Assembly (NCBI RefSeq): GCF_016887565.1 | Contig: NZ_CP069396.1 | Coordinates: 4,801,001-4,865,000, forward strand | DNA: 64,000 nucleotides | Direction of reading: 5' to 3' | Source: Archangium violaceum | Lineage (GTDB): Bacteria; Myxococcota; Myxococcia; Myxococcales; Myxococcaceae | Shown here: positions 1-8,780 of the stretch, piece after piece | Position numbering within the stretch: position 1 is the stretch's first letter | Layout: each line of letters opens with the position of its first letter | Position numbers and translations under genes: made by a program | The notes under the pieces: generated by a model | What the model was told of the DNA's origin: nothing | The model's database searches: none | What the model saw: only the letters and a program-made list of their open reading frames with translations

Positions 1-2139
1 TCGCTCAAGGGCCTCTCCGCCCTCTTCGGCCAGGAGCGCATCGCCAAGCTGGGCCACCAGGCCGAGGATCTGCTGGACCGGCTGCGCCTGGGCAAGCTGT
101 CGCTGGATGACCAGGTGCTCGACACCCTCATCGAGTCGCTGGACGTGCTCCAGGGCTTGCTGGCGGAGGCCTCGCGCGAGGAGTCCACGGCCGTCATGTC
201 CCAGCGCGCGGTGGAGCTGGGCTCGCGGCTGGCGAACATGGGCGCCGCCTCGCCCGCGGCCGATGAGGATCCACTGGACCGGTTGGAGCTGGATCCGCAG
301 GTGCGCGCCGTCTTCACCGAGTACGAGGAGCACCGCCTGCGCGAGAACGTGCGCCGCGGCGTGGCCCTCTGGCGCGTCCGGGCCGCGTTCGACCTGTCCG
401 ACTTCGACACCGGGCTGGGCGAGCTCAACTCGCGCCTCAAGCCCCTGGGCGAGGTGGTCAGCACGCTCCCCTCGTCGGAGCCGGGTGGGGCCACCGGCAT
501 CGCGTTCGATCTCATCTTCGGCGCCAAGGTGCCCGCCGAGGAGCTGGCGGCGAAGCTCCAGGGCACGCCCGCGCAGCTCTTCGAGCTGAAGGCGCGCCCC
601 GCGGCGGGCTCCGGGGCCCAGGCCGCTCCGGCACCGGCCTCCGTGGCCCAGGTCGTCCGGCGCTCCGGGTCCGAGGCCCCCCCCGAGGAGGCGCCCGCCG
701 CGCCCGCTCCCCCCAAGAAGGGTGGGCGGAAGAAGGCCAAGACCCCCAAGGCCCCGGTGCTGCACGCGGTCGAGCCGGCCAGTCCGAAGGCGCCCCCCCA
801 GGAGCCGCTGTTCCAGGACGAACCCGACGTGCCCACCCCCCTCCGTCCCGAGACGTCCGCGCCTCCGGTGCGCACGCTGATGGAGGACCCAGGCTCCCGG
901 GGGACCCGGTCGGAGAGCGAGTCGCTGCGCTCGCTCACCCAGACAGTGCGTGTGGACATCGGCCGGCTGGACGCGCTGATGAACACCGTGGGCGAGCTGC
1001 TGCTCATCAAGGCCAACCTGCAGCGCATGGCGGAGGCCGCGCGGCAGGATGGTCCGGTGACGGTCTCCAAGATGTGGGGCCAGGAGCTGTCGCGCGAGAC
1101 GCGGCAGTTGGAGCGCAAGCTGGACGCGCTGCAGCAGGGCCTGCTCGAGGCACGCATGGTGCCGGTGGGCCAGGTGTTCGACAAGCTGGCCCGGCTGGTG
1201 CGCCGCATCGCCCGGGACGCGGGCAAGGAGATCGACTTCGTCATCAGCGGCGGCGAGGTGGAGCTGGACAAGCTCATCGTCGAGGAGCTGAGCGATCCCC
1301 TCATGCACATCATCCGCAACGCGATCGACCACGGCGCCGAGTCGCCGGAGGCGCGCGAGGCGGCGGGCAAGTCGCGGCGGGCGAGGGTGTCGCTGCGGGC
1401 CGAGCAGAAGGGCAACCACGTCGTCATCGAGGTGAGCGACGACGGCTCGGGCATCGACGAGCTGGGCGTGCGCGAGATGGCCCTGCGCAAGGGCCTCATC
1501 ACCGAGGCGCAGGCGCGGGAGATGAGCCGGCGCGAGGTGCTCAACCTCATCTTCCTGCCGGGCTTCTCCACCGCCCGCAGCGTGTCCGAGCTGTCCGGCC
1601 GCGGCGTGGGCCTGGACGTGGTGAAGAACAACATCGGCAACCTGTCCGGCATCATCGACGTGTGGAGCGAGCGGGGGCAGGGCACCGCCTTCCACCTCAC
1701 GCTGCCCGTCACCCTGGCCATCATCCGCGCCCTGGTGGTGGGAGTGAGTGGGCGCACCTACGCGGTGCCGCTCAACAGCGTGCTGGAAATCCTCTCCGTG
1801 AAGCCGTCGGAGATCCGCACGGTGGAGCGGCGCGAGGTGCTGGACACGCGCGGCACCACGCTGCCCCTCATGCGCCTGGCGCGGCTCTTCGGCCACCCCG
1901 AGCGCAACAACGACCGGCACTTCGTGGTGGTGGCGGGGCTGGCCCAGGAGCGGTTGGGCATCGCCGTGGACGAGCTACAGGGCCAGCAGGACATCGTCGT
2001 CAAGTCCCTCGGAGGCCGCCTGCAGGGCGTGCGAGGGATCTCCGGAGCGGCGGATCTGGCCAACCGGCGGACCGTGCTGGTGCTGGACGTCGGTGCCCTG
2101 CTCGAAGAGGGAATGAGCCTGGAGCGGCGTCGGGCGTGA
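1..2139 (+). CDS. cheA: Chemotaxis histidine kinase CheA (5' end outside window)
   Basis: Partial at the left edge. The first codons read SLKG, the residues that follow the phosphorylated His in Hpt domains, so that His probably lies one codon before the window. After the Hpt domain and an Ala/Pro-rich linker (about nt 600-920) come a P3 dimerisation helix pair (VDIGRLDALMNTVGELL), a HATPase domain with an N-box (HIIRNAIDHG), a G1 box (DDGSGID) and a G2 box (GRGVGLDVV), and a C-terminal CheW-like domain. It autophosphorylates in response to MCP arrays and passes phosphate to CheY/CheB-type receivers. No CheY follows in this operon; the only receiver in it belongs to CheB. The gene is first in a run of che genes. 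Family assignment is firm; which Myxococcus Che system it matches cannot be told from sequence alone. Confidence 0.95.
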   Translation, partial: SLKGLSALFGQERIAKLGHQAEDLLDRLRLGKLSLDDQVLDTLIESLDVLQGLLAEASREESTAVMSQRAVELGSRLANMGAASPAADEDPLDRLELDPQVRAVFTEYEEHRLRENVRRGVALWRVRAAFDLSDFDTGLGELNSRLKPLGEVVSTLPSSEPGGATGIAFDLIFGAKVPAEELAAKLQGTPAQLFELKARPAAGSGAQAAPAPASVAQVVRRSGSEAPPEEAPAAPAPPKKGGRKKAKTPKAPVLHAVEPASPKAPPQEPLFQDEPDVPTPLRPETSAPPVRTLMEDPGSRGTRSESESLRSLTQTVRVDIGRLDALMNTVGELLLIKANLQRMAEAARQDGPVTVSKMWGQELSRETRQLERKLDALQQGLLEARMVPVGQVFDKLARLVRRIARDAGKEIDFVISGGEVELDKLIVEELSDPLMHIIRNAIDHGAESPEAREAAGKSRRARVSLRAEQKGNHVVIEVSDDGSGIDELGVREMALRKGLITEAQAREMSRREVLNLIFLPGFSTARSVSELSGRGVGLDVVKNNIGNLSGIIDVWSERGQGTAFHLTLPVTLAIIRALVVGVSGRTYAVPLNSVLEILSVKPSEIRTVERREVLDTRGTTLPLMRLARLFGHPERNNDRHFVVVAGLAQERLGIAVDELQGQQDIVVKSLGGRLQGVRGISGAADLANRRTVLVLDVGALLEEGMSLERRRA

Positions 2140-2160
2140 CGCCACCGGCCCGAGGACTGC

Positions 2161-2166
2161 TATCCT
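2161..2166 (+). promoter_or_regulatory. Putative -10 hexamer for leaderless cheW
   Basis: TATCCT lies exactly 7 nt before the GTG start of the first cheW, and there is no purine-rich ribosome site between them. That spacing would put the transcription start at or next to the start codon. Inferred from spacing only; read-through from cheA is equally possible. Confidence 0.3.
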
Positions 2167-2173
2167 CTGATCC

Positions 2174-2737
2174 GTGCCCTCCCTGTCCGTCCTGCTCGAC
2201 AGCTTCTTCTACCGTCCGGACGAGGACGTCGGTCTCCTGCAGGAGCTGGTGGCCGGCACCGACGAGACGGTCGAGCCCATTCCCGAGGAACCTCCCGAGG
2301 AGTACCTGGCCTTCCGGTTGGAGGAGGAGCACTACGCGGTGCCCATCCGCGAGGTGCGGGAGATCGTGAAGGTACCGCCGCTCACCGAGGTGCCTCGCGC
2401 CGCGGCCAACCTGCTCGGGGTGATGTACCTGCGCGGCGAGGTGCTGCCCGTCTACGACGTGAAGGTGAAGCTGCGGCTGACCGACAAGGCGCAGCTGGTG
2501 GCGGGCCCGGACGCACCGGAGCCCCCGCGCCGCGCGCGCATCATCGTGGTGCAGGCGGAGGACGGGCTGGCCGGCCTCTGGGTGGACTCCGTCTCCGAGG
2601 TGGTGCGGCTGCGGCCCTCCATGCTGGAGGTGGCTCCGCCGGGCGTGGGCGGCGGGGAGCGGGACTGCGTGGTGGGGCTCGGGCGGCGCAACCAGCAGCT
2701 CTTCATCCTGCTCGACATCTGGCAGGCCCTCGCATGA
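2174..2737 (+). CDS. cheW: CheW-like coupling protein (first copy)
   Basis: A 187-aa protein with one CheW domain from about residue 45 (YLAFRLEEEHYAVPI, then the GVMYLRGEVLPVYDV core). CheW links chemoreceptors to CheA. The N-terminal 45 residues are acidic and outside the domain. It starts with GTG 34 nt after the cheA stop; no Shine-Dalgarno is visible, but a TATCCT hexamer ends 7 nt before the start. The 3' end overlaps the next cheW by ATGA, implying translational coupling. An insertion near residue 100 (Pro/Arg-rich) makes it slightly longer than a minimal CheW. Confidence 0.9.
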   Translation: MPSLSVLLDSFFYRPDEDVGLLQELVAGTDETVEPIPEEPPEEYLAFRLEEEHYAVPIREVREIVKVPPLTEVPRAAANLLGVMYLRGEVLPVYDVKVKLRLTDKAQLVAGPDAPEPPRRARIIVVQAEDGLAGLWVDSVSEVVRLRPSMLEVAPPGVGGGERDCVVGLGRRNQQLFILLDIWQALA

Positions 2738-3261
2738 GACAGCGCTTCAATGTCCTGACACAGCCCCGGTCCGACGAGGCGGCGGCGAGGGAGGAGCGGG
2801 ACCCGCTCGTCCAGCTGTGCGCCTTCTTCGTGGGACCGGAGGAGTACGCGGTGGACATCATGCGGGTGGAGGAGATCCTCCCGCCCCAGCGCCTCACGCC
2901 CATCCGGGGCGCGCCGCCCTTCATCGAGGGCGTCATCCACCTGCGCGGCTCCATCATCCCCGTGGTGGATCTGCGCAAGCGGCTGCTCGGCGGAGAGGCC
3001 CCACCGGCGACGCCCAAGACGCGGCTGCTGGTGTGCTGGCTGGGCCGCAGGCGCGTGGCCCTCTTCGTGGATAGGGTCTCCGAGGTGGCGCGCCTGCGGC
3101 GCAGTGAGATCAAACCCGCCCCGGCCATTGGCGCGGTGGGCCCGGCGCCCTTCGTGGTGGGGGTGTGCGGCCCGCCGGAGCGGCTCAAGCTGCTGCTGGA
3201 CGTGAAGGCGCTGCTTCTGGCGGAGCTGGTGCGCGACACCGGCCGGAGGATGAACGGATGA
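2734..3261 (+). CDS. cheW: CheW-like coupling protein (second copy)
   Basis: A 175-aa CheW-domain protein: LCAFFVGPEEYAVDIMRVEEI opens the domain and a GVIHLRGSIIPVVDLRKRL core follows. It overlaps the first cheW by ATGA and the downstream HEAT gene by ATGA, so all three are probably made together. The two CheW proteins are clearly diverged rather than a recent duplication, so they may couple different receptor sets or occupy different array positions; that is inference. Confidence 0.9.
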   Translation: MRQRFNVLTQPRSDEAAAREERDPLVQLCAFFVGPEEYAVDIMRVEEILPPQRLTPIRGAPPFIEGVIHLRGSIIPVVDLRKRLLGGEAPPATPKTRLLVCWLGRRRVALFVDRVSEVARLRRSEIKPAPAIGAVGPAPFVVGVCGPPERLKLLLDVKALLLAELVRDTGRRMNG

Positions 3262-5234
3262 TCGAGGAGGGGCGGAACGCAGAGGAGGCGCGTTACCGGG
3301 CCCTGCTGGAGCTGGACGTGTCCTCGCCGGGCGCGCGCGAGGAGCTCGTGGCCGGACTCCATGACGAGAGCTGGCGTGTGCGTCGCGCGGCGGCGGAGGG
3401 CCTCACCCGGCTGCCGGAGCGCGAGGCGGTGGTGGAGCGGCTCGTCTCCGTGCTGGGCGAGCGCGACGAGACGGGCGCGCGCAACGCGGCGGCCGAGTCG
3501 CTGGCGGCCATGGGTGAGCAGGCCGTGGGGCCGCTGGTGCGGCTGCTCGTGCACGCGGACCCGGACCAGCGGAAGTTCGCCGCCGACATCCTCGGCCAGC
3601 TGGGACGGCTGGAGGCGGAGGACGCCCTGGTGCGCGCCATGGTGGAGGACGGGGATCTCAACGTCCGGGTGGCCGCGGCGGAGGCGCTGGGCCGGATGGG
3701 TGGCCGGGTCGCGGCGCGCGCGCTGGAGCGCATCCTTCATGATCCCGAGCCGCTGTTGCAGCTGAGCGCGCTGGAGTCGCTCGCGGCGCTGCGCCACCCG
3801 CCGCCGTTGCCGGAGGTGGTGCGGCTGCTGGCCAACCCCACGCTCAAGCGCAGCGCGTACCGGGTGCTGGGCCTCATTCCGCAGCTGGCGGCCACGGAGC
3901 TGGTGTGCCGGGGGCTGGGCTCGGAGTCCCGCTCCACGCGGGAGGCGGCGCTCGTGGCGCTGGGCACACAGGCCCTCCTGTCCGAGTCCACCCAGCGCTC
4001 GGAGATGGATGCGGCGGTGCGCCTGGCGCTGAGGCGGCTGCCTCGGGCGGGGGAGTGGGTGGCCGCCGCGCTGCTGTCCGAGGACGGGGAGCTGAGGGCG
4101 GGGGCGCTCGTCGCTGCGGCGGCCCTGCGCGAGCCCCGGCTGGCCCCTCTGGTGGCGGAGGTGGCGCAGGAGGAGCGGCTGATGCCGGAGGTGGTGCGGA
4201 CGCTCTCGTACTTCGGCCCGGAGGCCGGGCGCGAGCTGCTGGCGAGCATGGACCGGTTCTCCTTCCCGGCGCGCGAGGTGGCGGGACAGGCGCTGGTGGA
4301 GATGGTGGACGCCACGTACGTGCCCGAGCTCGTCCAGATGCTGGAGTGGGGCGAGCTGGACTTGAAGATGGTGGCGGTGCAGGCGCTCGGCAGGACGCGC
4401 TCGCTGGATGCGGTGGAGCCACTGGCGCGCCTGTTGTCCCAGTCGGAGCTGTGCGCACTGGCGGCGCGCGCGCTGGTGTCGCTGGCGGCGAGCTTTCCCG
4501 CGCGGGTGCTCCAGGTGTTGGAGGATGCGCTGACGCACGGGGCGGAGCCGGCGGTGCTCAACGCGCTGGTGCGGGTGGGGGGGACGGGCATGTTGCCCCT
4601 GGTGCGGCGCACGGCCCGCGAGGCGTCCGTGCCGCTGCGCGCCACCGCCGTGGAAGTGCTGGCCGTGGTGGATCCCGCGGGGGGCCTGGAGATGGCGCGG
4701 CTGGCGCTGGCGGACGAGGCCACGCGGGTGCGTGTCGCGGCGGTGCGGGTGCTGGGCCAGCTCGGGGATGCCTCGATGGCGGGGCTCTTGAAACGGGCCC
4801 TGGGCGACGAGGCGCTGGAGGTGCAGCTGGCCGCCCTGGACGCGGTGGGCGAGTGCGGGGCGGTGGAGCGGGCGGCGGAGCTGGAGGCCCTGGTGCAGCA
4901 CCCGGACGGAGCCATCGCCTTCCGGGCGGTGCAATCGCTGGCCCGGCTGGGAGCCCTGCGGGACGAGGTGCTCCGGCGCGCGGTGACTCATGGAGACCAC
5001 GAGGTGGTGAAGGCGGCGCTGCTGGCGGGCGCGGTCTCGGCCGAGGGCGTGTCCCTGGCGGTGGAGCTGCTCGGCCACCCCAGCTGGGACGTACGGGCCG
5101 CGGCGGCGCGGGTGCTGGGAGACTCCGGTGGGCCCGCGTGCCTGCCGGCGACACGGGCCGCCCTGGAGGCGGAGATGGATTCACTGGCCCGCCGCGCCCT
5201 CGAGGACGCGGTGGATCGGCTGTCGGGACGTTGA
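3258..5234 (+). CDS. HEAT-repeat protein of the che operon
   Basis: A 658-aa soluble protein made of about 15-20 tandem helical repeats with the HEAT/PBS-lyase pattern (for example VRRAAAEGLTRL, VRVAAAEALGRMG, VRAAAARVLGDSG). No enzymatic motif, signal peptide or membrane segment is seen. Such solenoids serve as protein-binding scaffolds. Its start overlaps the cheW stop by ATGA, so it belongs to the chemosensory operon. In Myxococcus xanthus a HEAT-repeat protein, Cpc7, is the output partner of CheY7 in the Che7 system, which makes a partner or output role plausible here; direct orthology is not claimed. Repeat family is certain, function inferred. Confidence 0.85.
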   Translation: MIEEGRNAEEARYRALLELDVSSPGAREELVAGLHDESWRVRRAAAEGLTRLPEREAVVERLVSVLGERDETGARNAAAESLAAMGEQAVGPLVRLLVHADPDQRKFAADILGQLGRLEAEDALVRAMVEDGDLNVRVAAAEALGRMGGRVAARALERILHDPEPLLQLSALESLAALRHPPPLPEVVRLLANPTLKRSAYRVLGLIPQLAATELVCRGLGSESRSTREAALVALGTQALLSESTQRSEMDAAVRLALRRLPRAGEWVAAALLSEDGELRAGALVAAAALREPRLAPLVAEVAQEERLMPEVVRTLSYFGPEAGRELLASMDRFSFPAREVAGQALVEMVDATYVPELVQMLEWGELDLKMVAVQALGRTRSLDAVEPLARLLSQSELCALAARALVSLAASFPARVLQVLEDALTHGAEPAVLNALVRVGGTGMLPLVRRTAREASVPLRATAVEVLAVVDPAGGLEMARLALADEATRVRVAAVRVLGQLGDASMAGLLKRALGDEALEVQLAALDAVGECGAVERAAELEALVQHPDGAIAFRAVQSLARLGALRDEVLRRAVTHGDHEVVKAALLAGAVSAEGVSLAVELLGHPSWDVRAAAARVLGDSGGPACLPATRAALEAEMDSLARRALEDAVDRLSGR

Positions 5235-5257
5235 GGAGCTGGGAGGTCCGGGGGGTG

Positions 5258-6127
5258 ATGCCTTTCGATACAGGCAAGCCGGAGATGTCCGTGGAGGAGT
5301 TCCGCCTGTTGCGGGACTTCGTCTACGGCCATTGCGGCATCCTCGTGCGCGACGACATGAAGTTCGTCATGCAGCGACGGTTGTGGCCACGGCTGGAGGT
5401 GCTGGGGTTGACGGACTTCAGCTCCTACTACCGCTACCTGCGCTTCGACGCGCAGCGGCGCGCCGAGCTGGAGACGGCCATCGAGGCGCTCACCACGCAC
5501 GAGACGTACTTCTTCCGCGAGCCGCGCCAGCTCAAGGCCTTCTCCGAGGAGGTGCTCCCCCGGCTGGAGCGGCGCAACGCGCGCACGAAGCGGCTGCGCA
5601 TCTGGTCGGCCGGGTGCTCCTCCGGGGAGGAGGCCTACACGGTGGCCATGCTGCTCAAGGACAGCGGGCGCTTCGATGGCTGGGACGTGGAGGTGCACGG
5701 CACGGACATCTCGCGCCGGGTGCTGGCCGTGGCTCGCCAGGGCGAGTACGGGCCCTCGGCGCTCCGGGCCACGGCACCGGACAAGATCGCCCGCTATTTC
5801 GATCACGTGGGGCCCACCCGGGTGCGCGTGCGCGACGACATCCGCGCCTGGGTGTCCTTCGGACATCAGAACCTTCAGGACCCGGAGGCGGGCCTGCTCG
5901 TGTCGCGGATGGACGCCGTCTTCTGCCGCAACGTGATGATCTACTTCGACACGCCCGCCCGGCAGCGGGTGCTTCGCCACATCTACGACAAGATGGTGCC
6001 CGGGGGGTATCTGCTCCTGGGGCACTCGGAGAATCTCATCAACCTGAGCGCGGATTTCGAACTGGTGCACCTGCGCAGTGATCTCGTCTACCGCAAGCCG
6101 GAGCTCGGCGGAGGGCTCGCTCCATGA
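5258..6127 (+). CDS. cheR: Chemotaxis protein methyltransferase CheR
   Basis: A 289-aa protein with an N-terminal helical CheR domain (FRLLRDFVYGHCGI) and a SAM-binding methyltransferase domain: TTHETYFFREP, then the glycine-rich IWSAGCSSGEEAYTVAM and the FCRNVMIYFD motif. It transfers methyl groups from SAM to receptor glutamates for adaptation. The start is the ATG 23 nt after the HEAT gene, with GGGAGG about 12 nt upstream. The end overlaps cheB by ATGA. No receptor gene is visible in the window, so the substrate receptor is encoded elsewhere, perhaps just upstream. Confidence 0.95.
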   Translation: MPFDTGKPEMSVEEFRLLRDFVYGHCGILVRDDMKFVMQRRLWPRLEVLGLTDFSSYYRYLRFDAQRRAELETAIEALTTHETYFFREPRQLKAFSEEVLPRLERRNARTKRLRIWSAGCSSGEEAYTVAMLLKDSGRFDGWDVEVHGTDISRRVLAVARQGEYGPSALRATAPDKIARYFDHVGPTRVRVRDDIRAWVSFGHQNLQDPEAGLLVSRMDAVFCRNVMIYFDTPARQRVLRHIYDKMVPGGYLLLGHSENLINLSADFELVHLRSDLVYRKPELGGGLAP

Positions 6128-7155
6128 GCCAGATGGAACCAGTGAAGGTGCTGGTGGTGGACGACTCGGCGCACAACCGCCGGTTGCTGACGGAGCTGCT
6201 GGAGTCCTCGCCGGACGTGAAGGTGGTGGGCACCGCGGCCGACGGCAACGAGGGGCTGCGCCAGGTGATGGCGCTGCACCCGGACGTGGTGACGTTGGAT
6301 CTGGAGATGCCGAGGCTGGGGGGCTACTCCTTCCTGCGGCTGCTCAAGAGCACGGCACCCACGCCGGTCATCGTCATCTCGAGCTACGCGCACAAGACGG
6401 ACGTCTTCAAGGCGCTGGAGCTGGGGGCCTTCGACTTCATCGCCAAGCCGGTGAGGCCCACGCCGGACGCGGTGGAGAAGCTGCGCCGGGAGCTGCAGGA
6501 GAAGGTGCAGGCGGTGCGGCTGGTGCGCTCGTCGGATCCGAGGCCGGTGCGCCGGCCGAAGACGATGCCGATGGAGCCCGCGTTCGTGGCGGGAATCGGC
6601 GCGTCCACCGGAGGGCCGCCGGCGGTGCAGCGGCTGCTGGAGGCGCTCGCGCCGGAGCCCTCGATGTGCCTGCTGGTGTGCCAGCACATGCCCAAGCAGT
6701 TCACCCGCGCCTTCGCGGAGCGGCTGGACAAGCTGGGGCCCTTCTCCGTGCGCGAGGCGCAGGAGGGAGACGTCGTGGCGCCGGGCCACGTCTTCATCGC
6801 GCCCGGAGGGCGGCAGCTCGTGGTGTACCGGCAGACGGGGCAGTACGTGCTGGGCACGCCGCCTCCGACGATGCAGGACAAGCACGCGCCCTCGGTGGAT
6901 CGGCTCTTCATGAGCCTGGCCGAGGCGTTCGGCTCCAAGGCGGTGGGCGTGGTGCTGACGGGCATGGGCTCGGACGGCGCCGTGGGCGCCAGGGCCATCC
7001 AGAAGGCCGGAGGCGAGGTGTGGGCGGAGTCGGAGGAGACGGCGGTCATCTACGGCATGCCCCAGGAGGCGGTGGCCACCGGGGCGGTGAGCCGGGTCTT
7101 GCCGCTGGGCGACATCGGCCCCTCGCTGGTAGAGCTGGCCCGCAGGAGGCGGTGA
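6124..7155 (+). CDS. cheB: Protein-glutamate methylesterase/deamidase CheB
   Basis: A 343-aa protein in the standard arrangement: receiver domain (acidic pair D13-D14, phospho-acceptor D59 in TLDLEMP, K108) and C-terminal methylesterase domain. The catalytic triad is present: S161 (GASTGG), H188 (CQHMP) and D284 (MGSDGA). It removes methyl groups from receptors when phosphorylated by CheA. The ATGA overlap with cheR supports coupled expression. It is the only receiver domain in the operon, so CheA signalling to another output must use a distant CheY or the HEAT partner. Confidence 0.96.
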   Translation: MSQMEPVKVLVVDDSAHNRRLLTELLESSPDVKVVGTAADGNEGLRQVMALHPDVVTLDLEMPRLGGYSFLRLLKSTAPTPVIVISSYAHKTDVFKALELGAFDFIAKPVRPTPDAVEKLRRELQEKVQAVRLVRSSDPRPVRRPKTMPMEPAFVAGIGASTGGPPAVQRLLEALAPEPSMCLLVCQHMPKQFTRAFAERLDKLGPFSVREAQEGDVVAPGHVFIAPGGRQLVVYRQTGQYVLGTPPPTMQDKHAPSVDRLFMSLAEAFGSKAVGVVLTGMGSDGAVGARAIQKAGGEVWAESEETAVIYGMPQEAVATGAVSRVLPLGDIGPSLVELARRRR

Positions 7156-7156
7156 C

Positions 7157-7939
7157 ATGAGGACCTTTCCCACCGAGTTCGCGGACCTGCTGACGCCCAG
7201 GGGGCGGCGCATCCTGGAGGGCCGCGATCGGGACGCGTGCGGCGCGCTGCTGCAACCGGGGCGGCGCTTCGTGGCGCTCGGCGGGGTGCTGGACGCGCGC
7301 AAGGCGGCGGCGTGCCGGGACGCGCTGGAGAAGGCGCTGCGCAACACGCTGACGGAGATGGAGGATCCGATCCCCCCGGAGAGCATCTGGGGGATGACGG
7401 AGAACTACGCGGAGCTGCTGCCCAAGACGGTGCGGGTGAGGACGGCGCTGCTGGAGAGCCGGCGCTCGCGCTCGTGGAAGGCGGCGGAGGAGGTGGGGCT
7501 GGTGGGGATGCTCCACTCGGAGAGCTTCGCGGCGTTCGCGGCGGCGGTGAGCGGCAGGGCGCTGCGGCGCAAGTGGGGGATTCAGGTGCTGTGCTACGGC
7601 CCGGGGGACTACTCGGGCCCGCACAACGACCACCACCCCGAGGACCCCGAGGCCTTCGACGGCTACGTGGACATGCACCTCACGTTCGCCACGCCGACGG
7701 TGGCGCACCAGTGGCTCATCTACTCCAAGGGTGGGCACTTCACGGAGATGCAGAGCGTCAACACCCTGGGCGGTGTGACGGTGTACCGGCTGCCCTTCTG
7801 GCACTACACCACGCCCCTGATGGCGAAGCCGCGCGGCGAGGAGGATGCTCGGCGTTGGGTGCTGCTGGGCACGTTCCTGGACGCGCCGAGGGAGCACCGC
7901 CGGGGCTCCGCCATCGAGCCGCCCCGCGTCCAACCGTAG
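7157..7939 (+). CDS. Putative Fe(II)/2-oxoglutarate-dependent oxygenase-like protein
   Basis: A 260-aa soluble protein, starting 1 nt after the cheB stop, so it looks like the last gene of the che operon. The C-terminal half has the layout of a double-stranded beta-helix oxygenase: CYGPGDYSGPHND gives an HxD pair (H156, D158), and a distal His (H216 in FWHYTTPL) is followed by a basic WVLLGTF strand. These fit the 2-His-1-carboxylate iron site of prolyl-hydroxylase-like enzymes. The N-terminal half is helical and unrecognised. Assignment is by motif only. A chemosensory output modifying a protein or small molecule is speculation. Confidence 0.55.
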   Translation: MRTFPTEFADLLTPRGRRILEGRDRDACGALLQPGRRFVALGGVLDARKAAACRDALEKALRNTLTEMEDPIPPESIWGMTENYAELLPKTVRVRTALLESRRSRSWKAAEEVGLVGMLHSESFAAFAAAVSGRALRRKWGIQVLCYGPGDYSGPHNDHHPEDPEAFDGYVDMHLTFATPTVAHQWLIYSKGGHFTEMQSVNTLGGVTVYRLPFWHYTTPLMAKPRGEEDARRWVLLGTFLDAPREHRRGSAIEPPRVQP

Positions 7940-7954
7940 GCGAACGCGGGTGGC

Positions 7955-8632
7955 TCACCGCACGTGCCGCTGGTCCACCTCGTCGAGTCCGCGTGCGTCG
8001 AGGTGGGCCACGTCGCCCCACTGGGCGACGGTGAGGCGGTGGCCGTCACTGTGGAGCCGGTTGATGCCGGCGTTGCGCAGCTCATGCTTGCGCGGAGCAT
8101 CGAGCGACATGCCATGCGCCGCCCGGTACAGACAATCCAGCACGCCCCCGTGCGCGACCAGGGCGATGCGTCCGCCGAGGTGGCGGCGCGCCAGCGACAG
8201 GGTGATGTCGACTACCCGGGCGTAGAAGTCGACGAGCCGCTCGCCGCCCGCCGGCGCATGGTCCGGCACCCGCGCCTGCCACGCCGCGAAACCCTCGGGG
8301 TACCGCTCGGAGACCTCGACCTGGGTCAGTCCCTGGAACTCACCGAAGTGGCGCTCGCGCAGTCCCGGCTCGGTCCGCACGGCGAGCGGCCTCCCGGCGG
8401 CGAGGGCTCGCGCGGTCTGCAGGGCCCGGGAGAGGTCGCTCGAGTAGATGGCGTCGAGCGGCTCGGCCTGGAGTGCCATGCCCAGCGCGGCCGCCTGGGC
8501 CTCGCCGTGTGAATTGAGAGGCACATCGAGCTGCCCCTGCAACCGCCGCTCGCGATTCCAGGCGGTCTCTCCGTGACGGATGACGATCAGCTGGGTGGGG
8601 GCAAGCACGGGGGATGACGACTGCACGGACAT
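7955..8632 (-). CDS. Histidine phosphatase family protein (phosphoglycerate mutase-like)
   Basis: A 225-aa protein with the RHG signature near the N-terminus (LIVIRHGETAWN, phospho-His H20), the SSDLSRALQTA motif, an ERHFGEFQG segment with the acid/base Glu and the second active-site His (H161 in VAHGGVLD). Members remove phosphate from sugars, cobalamin intermediates (CobC/GpmB-like) or other small molecules; the substrate cannot be named. The start MSVQ was chosen because the reading before it is low-complexity and does not resemble the family. It ends tail-to-tail with the putative oxygenase, 15 nt apart. Confidence 0.88.
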   Translation of the reverse strand: MSVQSSSPVLAPTQLIVIRHGETAWNRERRLQGQLDVPLNSHGEAQAAALGMALQAEPLDAIYSSDLSRALQTARALAAGRPLAVRTEPGLRERHFGEFQGLTQVEVSERYPEGFAAWQARVPDHAPAGGERLVDFYARVVDITLSLARRHLGGRIALVAHGGVLDCLYRAAHGMSLDAPRKHELRNAGINRLHSDGHRLTVAQWGDVAHLDARGLDEVDQRHVR

Positions 8633-8764
8633 GAGCGGGCCCTGAGGATTCTTGGGAAGAACGCTCGCAGGAGAATGAGAGCCCCCTGGCTGGCTTGCAA
8701 TAGCAGACGCGCAGCTGTGTGCGCAGGGCATCCAGTCAGTGGTCTGCCCTCCGCCCGCCCAGCC

Positions 8765-8780
8765 AGGTGGCCTGCCACCT
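8765..8780 (-). terminator. Small hairpin at the end of the response regulator
   Basis: AGGTGG and CCACCT form a 6-bp stem around a 4-nt loop, immediately at the 3' end of the minus-strand response regulator. There is no T-run, so a terminator role is tentative. Confidence 0.25.

Noticed and set aside
2703-5078. Long minus-strand open frame across the HEAT gene
   Set aside because: It has Arg/His/Gln-rich composition typical of antisense reading in high G+C genes and no domain; the plus strand carries the HEAT protein.
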